Source of the DNA: Bacteroidaceae bacterium
Lineage (GTDB): Bacteria > Bacteroidota > Bacteroidia > Bacteroidales > Bacteroidaceae
Assembly (NCBI GenBank): GCA_902362375.1
Contig: CABIVS010000002.1
Location: 639,878-688,440, forward strand
DNA: 48,563 nt
Reading direction: 5' to 3'
Shown piece by piece: positions 43,731-48,563 of the stretch. The notes below the pieces were generated by a model. It saw nothing but the letters and a program-made list of their open reading frames with translations, was not told the DNA's origin and ran no database searches. The position numbers and the translations under genes are program-made. The first letter of the stretch is position 1. Each line of letters begins with the position of its first letter.

Positions 43731-45992
43731 CTATTGGATGATTTTTAATCCATAATGATTTTTGGAAGTATGAGGAATCGGAGAAATAATAAAATCTGGC
43801 TTTTCTCCTTGAGGGGAAATGTAGACCTCTTCTCCTTTTTTTAAATCAATCCGATAAGTATTGCTTTCGAGTGATTGTACAGTGAAGTCTCTTTCTCCTT
43901 TAAAGATAGGGTTAACTATATCAGTCGTTATAATGCAAGGTTCTCCAGCCAGACTTTTGATATGGATGAATTGTGTTTTTCCCTGTTTTCTGCTAGCAGA
44001 AACTTTGAACGCTCCTTCCGTACGCAGACCGGAATAGGCGATGTCTTTCCATGCATCAGGAATAGCTGGAAAAATGCGGATTTTTCCACCCCAACTTTGT
44101 AGTAGCATGTCGTGAATACTTTGAGCACCGGAAAGAGGCGTTTCAATAACAGGACCGCTCTCCCTATACATGGTGGTTGGACTGAGAAACTTGCCAAATA
44201 ATTTGTTTAAATAAGTTAGTGCGTCATTTCCCTTTCCGATGGCAGAGGATATGGAAGATGCACCTGTACATGAATAACCTAAGAGAGCTTTGGGCTTGCT
44301 TTGCCAGAAAGTGAGTGATTTTTCAATCGTTTCGATACCGCCCGGCTGTTCTTTATTGATAAGGTACAGCGGATAGATGGCGAGTAGATGCGAATAATGT
44401 CTATGAGAGAATGCATATGGCATATCTTTCCCAATAAGTAATCCATTCTTATCCATAGGATAAGGAGTTAGATTATAAAGGACGTCTTTCCATGTATTAG
44501 CCAATGGATCTTGAATGTTCAGACGATGGGCTGATTCCAATAGAGTTTGGCATCCCCAACGTAATAATGCAAGATCAAAATTACAATCTTCCGTACTATC
44601 GTACTCAGGAGAATAAGTTGCCGGAAGGTGAAATTTCCCATCTTCTCCTTTTTTAAGAAAATGCAGGTAGTAGTTGATTGACTCTTTTAATAAAGGAAAT
44701 AGTTTATTCCGTAGAATGTCATCATCCATTTTATGACGGTAGATAAGCCATAGGTTGTGACAGGCCCATGGGAGCAGGCCTACTTGCGCTTTACCTTTTC
44801 CGGGAATACCTACTTCTGTAGTCATACATTCCAAATTGGAAGCGACTCCTATGCCTAATGAATTATGACGATAATTAGGATGAATGTTGAGACGTAACTG
44901 GTCTATGTGATTGTAAAGTGCATTTTCTAAAGAGGCTGCGAGATCTAAATGGTCGGAAGCATTTAGTGCCCAGTATGTGAGCTGTACATTGAGGTTCCAC
45001 CAAGCATTTGGCCAGGGAGTTTCCGTCAGCCATGGACCTGTATTGTCTATTAGAGCACGGTCGCTACGGGTAGCAGAAGCTAGTTTGTACATTTGAATCC
45101 AATAAAAGTTCTCTTTTTGTGCTTCCGGTAATGTGATGAAGCTACTTGGATAAAAGGAATTCCACCATTTACGATGTGTCTTTTGCAAGGATGGATAGCC
45201 TTCGCTTATAGCTTTCCGGATTTCAGTTTTACATATTTCACTCGAATTATTTTGAGGATATGTATGTGTAAGGTTTATCCATAAGGTACGTTCCTTTTTA
45301 GTTGATTGAGTCTCTTTCCAGCCTACTGTTGTTTCACCACCTGCCAATAACTTCTGAACAGATAAGTTGATATCTTCTTTTCGAGTGATTGTTGGTGCAG
45401 GATTGAGTTCATAGTCTTTGGGAATTTTATTGATTTGTCCCCGCCTTTTAAAAAGTAGATAGCGGGGGCTATTGGCTTCAGCCGCTACCCATTCCCATTT
45501 GAAGTCATGTTCTTCTCCTTCTGTAGTTGCTTTTACTGCTATTATCATATTGTCAGCATGGGCAAAGGTTTGTAGGTGGATAACCCCTTTGGTGGTGATA
45601 ATATCTGTTGATGCTTCGGCATTCCAAAGGTCAAGGCGCATCTTACCGCTGATTATTTCTCCTCTAGGATGCAGGGCAAAGTAACCGGTAAGTAGTCGGG
45701 GGATCCCGAATACATCTCTTTTTGTACGATGGTCATGCACATCACAGTTACCGGTTTCCAGACGCAAGTAGTTTTCACCGGGTGCTTTGTAGATCATTAA
45801 TCCTAATTTGCCGTTGCCTAGATAAGCTGATTCATACCAGTATTCTGGCAGCTTTTCCCATACCATATCTTGCTGGCTCATGAATTCAGGCCAATTAATA
45901 TCCTGTTTAAGAGTTGTAGAATGGGCGTCTACAGTGAAAGAACAGATTAAAAATAGAAAGATACAGTTAAGGTATTTACGTCGAATATTCAT
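43731..45992 (-). CDS. GH95-like glycoside hydrolase, divergent active site
   Basis: 753 residues with a cleavable signal peptide (CIFLFLICSFTVDAHS). Residues about 45-290 are the N-terminal beta-sandwich (ESAYLGNGKLGLMIY), about 295-640 the (alpha/alpha)6 barrel and 640-753 a C-terminal beta domain. GH95-type landmarks are the N-x-N pair in WWNLNVQLTYW (Asn333, Asn335), YSPEYD with the general-acid candidate Glu463, HRHYSHLLAIYP (530-541) and MLLQSWGGKIRIFPAIPDAW. By hand alignment the catalytic Asp of the fucosidase IDGNFG motif is Glu617 here (VIETPL). GH95 enzymes act on alpha-L-fucosides or L-galactosides, which heparan sulfate lacks, so the substrate is open. It lies 16 bp after the PL12 gene and shares its transcript. 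Confidence 0.8.
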   Translation of the reverse strand: MNIRRKYLNCIFLFLICSFTVDAHSTTLKQDINWPEFMSQQDMVWEKLPEYWYESAYLGNGKLGLMIYKAPGENYLRLETGNCDVHDHRTKRDVFGIPRLLTGYFALHPRGEIISGKMRLDLWNAEASTDIITTKGVIHLQTFAHADNMIIAVKATTEGEEHDFKWEWVAAEANSPRYLLFKRRGQINKIPKDYELNPAPTITRKEDINLSVQKLLAGGETTVGWKETQSTKKERTLWINLTHTYPQNNSSEICKTEIRKAISEGYPSLQKTHRKWWNSFYPSSFITLPEAQKENFYWIQMYKLASATRSDRALIDNTGPWLTETPWPNAWWNLNVQLTYWALNASDHLDLAASLENALYNHIDQLRLNIHPNYRHNSLGIGVASNLECMTTEVGIPGKGKAQVGLLPWACHNLWLIYRHKMDDDILRNKLFPLLKESINYYLHFLKKGEDGKFHLPATYSPEYDSTEDCNFDLALLRWGCQTLLESAHRLNIQDPLANTWKDVLYNLTPYPMDKNGLLIGKDMPYAFSHRHYSHLLAIYPLYLINKEQPGGIETIEKSLTFWQSKPKALLGYSCTGASSISSAIGKGNDALTYLNKLFGKFLSPTTMYRESGPVIETPLSGAQSIHDMLLQSWGGKIRIFPAIPDAWKDIAYSGLRTEGAFKVSASRKQGKTQFIHIKSLAGEPCIITTDIVNPIFKGERDFTVQSLESNTYRIDLKKGEEVYISPQGEKPDFIISPIPHTSKNHYGLKIIQ

Positions 45993-46008
45993 AGTGCTAT
46001 CTCTTATA

Positions 46009-48144
46009 TTAATTCTTAAGTTCGTAATTTAGATTATATGTTTCATTATCAATTGTCACTTCAATAGAAACATTATCTGAATCTGAAGGATTATCTGTGA
46101 ATTTAGCGTTAATCTTGTGATTGAAAGCTGTTGTTACCGGATATAATATGGTAATATAACGTACGGATGTGTTTTTCTTTTTCTCCATAACTAATGAATA
46201 AGCTTTTCTGACAGAGAATTTTCTATCTGTCTGATATGAGATTCGTCCCTCAAAAGGTTTTAATACAATGTCTTGATTCCCAAAACTGCGAATAAGCAAG
46301 TTGTTATTATCTTCAAAAGTTGTATGCGCACCCATCTCTTGAATATCCAAATTGACATTGTTGACTGATGTCTCGTCACAAAGATGGAAATATAATTTGG
46401 AATATCCGGTAGCTGCTCCAAAGCCTTCATCTACAAAAGCGAAGAATTCGACAGGCTTTTTCACATAGAAGATGGCACGGCGGTGTTTGAAGTTACTATA
46501 TCCTTGATTTTCTGTTATTATTAGTTGTTGGTTATCGTTTTCTTCTGATAATAATAGTTTGCCTTGTGCCTTGTTGATGTCTTCGGTTCCGGTGGCTTCA
46601 TGCTCTTCCAATTGTCCCAAAACCATAGTATTGTGCGCTTTGGTCTGACGGAACCACCTGCGTAATTCCATTACTTCCGTATCATTTTCTTTCATATATG
46701 AACAAACGCCGGAATCCGGAAAGAAGTTGCGACCATTGTGATATAGTTCGAACGTCCCATTGTCGAGTTGGTTGTGACTTGAATCTTCTAATTTGGAAGA
46801 TACATTGTTGCTGTGTACCAACATTGTTGATTGGGGAGTCCAGCCATTGCGTAATACATAGAATCCAGAGTATTCGAACGTTTTGATTTTGGTATCGGGT
46901 GGAGTTCCTTTTCCGTATGTTTTCATGTAGTCAAGTTCTGAATCATCCGGGAACATTTTGGCATATTTTACGAAGTTCTTGTTCAGTACACTGCGTGTTT
47001 TTATCCACGAATCGTTGAATGCAGGACTGCAATCCTTACTTCCTTTAATGAAGTAGCTAGGATATGTAAAGTGCATGACGACTTTAGTGGCTTTCAGCAA
47101 GACGTTGTCGAGTTCTGGAGAAAGCAGGTTGTCCGGTAGCTTATTTAATTGGATTAATCTCTTTAAATCATATAGCCCGTCCACTATACCTATGTGATAG
47201 TGGAGTGAGAGATCATTCGTCATCCCATCTCTTAAAAACAATTTTGTGGTTTGCTCATTAATGATGTTACATCCTGTTTTTTGCCACTGTGGGGCATTTT
47301 TTAGTTCGGGGAATAAGGTTCCTGCAAAGACTAATGCTACTGCTTGGCTTAGTAGAATATTGTTTTCTCCGGTGTATTTGTACATGGACAAATAGTCGGC
47401 GTGTTCTGCAAAGTGTATGAGGAAAAAAGAAAGCCATTCGGTTGTGAAGTTGGGAGAGGACTTGAAATGCTCGAATGATTCTGTTTGTCCCATGATACGT
47501 GTGGATACCTGAAGTTGATACCATTTGAACTTGTCCGGTTTTCCATCAGGTTTGGGGTTCTTGGCAATCCAGTCGGTATATACTTCTTTCCATGAATATA
47601 TGTATTTTTCATCGTGAGAGTTTTGGTAAGCTTTCCCTTGAAGGGGCATCCAGTTATGACGATGTAATTGTTTTTGATATTCATTGTCGGCTCCTTTGGG
47701 AGCAAATTCCCAGTTAATTGTTTTATCGTTGTTTTGCAATGAATAAGGGATCTTTCTGGTTTTGTCTTCCAGATAATTGTCATTGACATAAAAGCGATAT
47801 TCGTTTATTGCATAGTCGGCATATCCTTGTTCCGTTTCATTAAGGGTAGTAGATAGGTTTGGATTTATTATCTCTGTTCTATTCTTGTAATAGGTGAGCA
47901 GCTTTTTCAGGGCAGCATCACTGTCATCGGTTTCATACAGAGATTTTACCTCCTCCAATCCGGGATAATCAAGATTGAGTATTTCAAATAAATATTCTTC
48001 AGTATTCTCTTTCGGAGGTGTCGGTTCCTCTTTTGACGGAATGTCATTGTTCTCTTTTTGAGGGATATCATTATCAGTACATCCTACGATTGTAAAGACA
48101 AAGACTAGCAATATATTAATCCGGAAACCGTTTTTGAAATTCAT
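46009..48144 (-). CDS. Additional surface PL12 lyase lipoprotein
   Basis: 711 residues from the Met at 48144. The frame is open 73 codons further, but MNFKNGFRINILLVFVFTIV and the lipid Cys at 22 (VGC) form a complete lipoprotein signal, and the promoter box lies within the longer frame. An acidic, Pro-rich linker follows (TDNDIPQK, then EEPTPPKENTEE). PL12 landmarks are Asn262 in GENNILLS, Tyr316 in SLHYHI and the His of SHNQLDNGTFELYHNGRNFF, where the usual Pro is Leu. It is a paralogue of the lyase at 41373, sharing FFPDSGVC. It begins the upstream transcript with the GH95-like gene and probably broadens the range of chains cut at the surface. Confidence 0.9.
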   Translation of the reverse strand: MNFKNGFRINILLVFVFTIVGCTDNDIPQKENNDIPSKEEPTPPKENTEEYLFEILNLDYPGLEEVKSLYETDDSDAALKKLLTYYKNRTEIINPNLSTTLNETEQGYADYAINEYRFYVNDNYLEDKTRKIPYSLQNNDKTINWEFAPKGADNEYQKQLHRHNWMPLQGKAYQNSHDEKYIYSWKEVYTDWIAKNPKPDGKPDKFKWYQLQVSTRIMGQTESFEHFKSSPNFTTEWLSFFLIHFAEHADYLSMYKYTGENNILLSQAVALVFAGTLFPELKNAPQWQKTGCNIINEQTTKLFLRDGMTNDLSLHYHIGIVDGLYDLKRLIQLNKLPDNLLSPELDNVLLKATKVVMHFTYPSYFIKGSKDCSPAFNDSWIKTRSVLNKNFVKYAKMFPDDSELDYMKTYGKGTPPDTKIKTFEYSGFYVLRNGWTPQSTMLVHSNNVSSKLEDSSHNQLDNGTFELYHNGRNFFPDSGVCSYMKENDTEVMELRRWFRQTKAHNTMVLGQLEEHEATGTEDINKAQGKLLLSEENDNQQLIITENQGYSNFKHRRAIFYVKKPVEFFAFVDEGFGAATGYSKLYFHLCDETSVNNVNLDIQEMGAHTTFEDNNNLLIRSFGNQDIVLKPFEGRISYQTDRKFSVRKAYSLVMEKKKNTSVRYITILYPVTTAFNHKINAKFTDNPSDSDNVSIEVTIDNETYNLNYELKN

Positions 48145-48412
48145 AGTATAAATTTTAGTTTGGATAGATTTTAATTTATATGAGAGCTGGTTATTAACTC
48201 TATGCAAATATATGGGGTAAAGTAGCTTTGTTGCTAATAGTTTTATCGAATAGTATATCAAATTTGTGCAATGATTCTGCTTGATATATATAAAGGACAG
48301 TATTCTTTCTCTAAATGATGCAGAAGTATTAACGATTTCATCTAATTGAATTTTATAAATCATGCTATCTTTTTAGTAACTTCTTTTAATTAGTTTAGTC
48401 AGTTACAGTTAG
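48145..48412. other. AT-rich gap between the PL12 gene and the insertion sequence
   Basis: No coding frame fits here apart from the non-translated extension of the PL12 frame. A -7 box (48205-48212) is the only recognised signal. A regulator site may lie here, but I see no palindrome or phased repeat as clear as those at 43547-43579. Confidence 0.4.
48205..48212 (-). promoter_or_regulatory. -7 box of the PL12/GH95-like operon
   Basis: The minus strand reads TATATTTG, 61 bp before the chosen start codon at 48144. No TTTG at -33 spacing, which fits an activator-dependent promoter. Confidence 0.5.
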
Positions 48413-48563
48413 CAGGGCAGACGCATTAAAAATCATTATCCTGTAAAAGTTTTGATAAATATTTTTCATCCCACCCAGCTTTTAGCCTTTTTAGATTCAT
48501 ACTTCCTTTAGTTGTTTTATCCTTCTTCAGGATAGTAAGTGCCATTTTTGTTGCTGCGGAAAA
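48413..48563 (-). mobile_element. One end of an ISAs1-type insertion sequence (partial)
   Basis: The element appears to end at CAGGGCAGACGCATT (48413-48427), a CAGGG-type terminus that overlaps the stop codon of the transposase. The rest lies outside the window, so neither the second inverted repeat nor the target duplication can be checked. Confidence 0.6.
48426..48563 (-). CDS. C-terminal end of an ISAs1-family transposase (partial)
   Basis: 45 codons and a TAA at 48426-48428 on the minus strand; the 5' part is outside the window. The peptide includes MALTILKKDKTTKGSMNLKR and then LKAGWDEKYLSKLLQ. This matches the conserved end of ISAs1 transposases (pattern R/K-x-ALxLLKxDKTxKxxxxxKRLKAGWDxxYLxKLL). 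DDE catalytic residues are not within this piece. It lies upstream of the heparin locus in the place where the regulator gene would be expected. Confidence 0.75.
   Translation of the reverse strand, partial: FSAATKMALTILKKDKTTKGSMNLKRLKAGWDEKYLSKLLQDNDF

Noticed and set aside
22296..48144. A regulator gene (hybrid two-component or ECF/anti-sigma pair) within the heparin locus
   Set aside because: All frames were read on both strands and none carries histidine kinase, AraC or sigma motifs; it must lie outside the window.
48145..48363. N-terminal extension of the upstream PL12 protein by 73 residues
   Set aside because: The extension precedes a complete lipoprotein signal and contains the promoter box; a surface lipoprotein must start at the signal (48144).

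Overview
The window is a chromosomal segment of a Bacteroides species from the B. thetaiotaomicron/B. ovatus side of the genus. The genus call rests on SusC/SusD pairs, surface lipoproteins, very weak ribosome-binding sites, promoters of the Bacteroidetes type (TTTG about 19-20 nt upstream of TAnnTTTG) and close gene-order agreement with the heparin/heparan-sulfate locus BT4652-BT4662 of B. thetaiotaomicron. Species was not determined.

Left part (1-17 kb) is mostly housekeeping and envelope genes. A fragment of an unknown gene is followed by a leftward ion group: a KefB-type antiporter, a Pit phosphate permease and its DUF47 partner, and a DedA protein. Next come a small unknown protein and a GNAT acetyltransferase. 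At 6.2-7.35 kb lies a broken locus in which the middle of a carboxypeptidase-regulatory-domain gene has been replaced by the promoter and first ~40 codons of an ECF sigma factor. Then follow a DUF4250 gene, an intact ECF sigma/putative anti-sigma/Spy-like/outer-membrane barrel cluster, a ClC protein, an LruC-domain lipoprotein and endonuclease IV.

Middle (16.8-22.2 kb): a 730-bp gene-free stretch carries a strong promoter and a highly structured ~280-nt transcript ending in a U-tract. This is a candidate stand-alone ncRNA, or else a long leader. It is followed by an orphan SusC/SusD pair.

Right part (22.3-48.1 kb) is one leftward heparin/heparan-sulfate utilisation locus. Read in the direction of transcription: PL12 lyase, GH95-like enzyme, PL12 lyase, surface glycan-binding protein, SusC, SusD, GH88, PL12, sulfatase, PHP metallohydrolase, ROK kinase, MFS transporter, PL15 lyase. 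The expected logic is as follows. Surface lipoprotein lyases and binding proteins cut and capture the chain and SusCD imports it. PL12/PL15 lyases, GH88 and the GlcNAc-6-sulfatase finish it in the periplasm, and the MFS transporter and ROK kinase take up and phosphorylate the sugar. Relative to the B. thetaiotaomicron locus as I remember it, a PL12 + GH95-like pair is added at the upstream end. An ISAs1-type insertion sequence sits directly upstream of it at the window edge, where the hybrid two-component regulator would be expected. No regulator is visible in the window.

Most interesting points: the GH95-like enzyme with an altered catalytic Asp in a glycosaminoglycan locus; the structured RNA at 17.2-17.5 kb; the sigma-factor/carboxypeptidase-domain chimera; a perfect 14-bp palindrome plus helically phased TTGTTC repeats at the main operon promoter, partly shared with the GH88 promoter; and different dispersed palindromic repeats in consecutive gaps of the operon.
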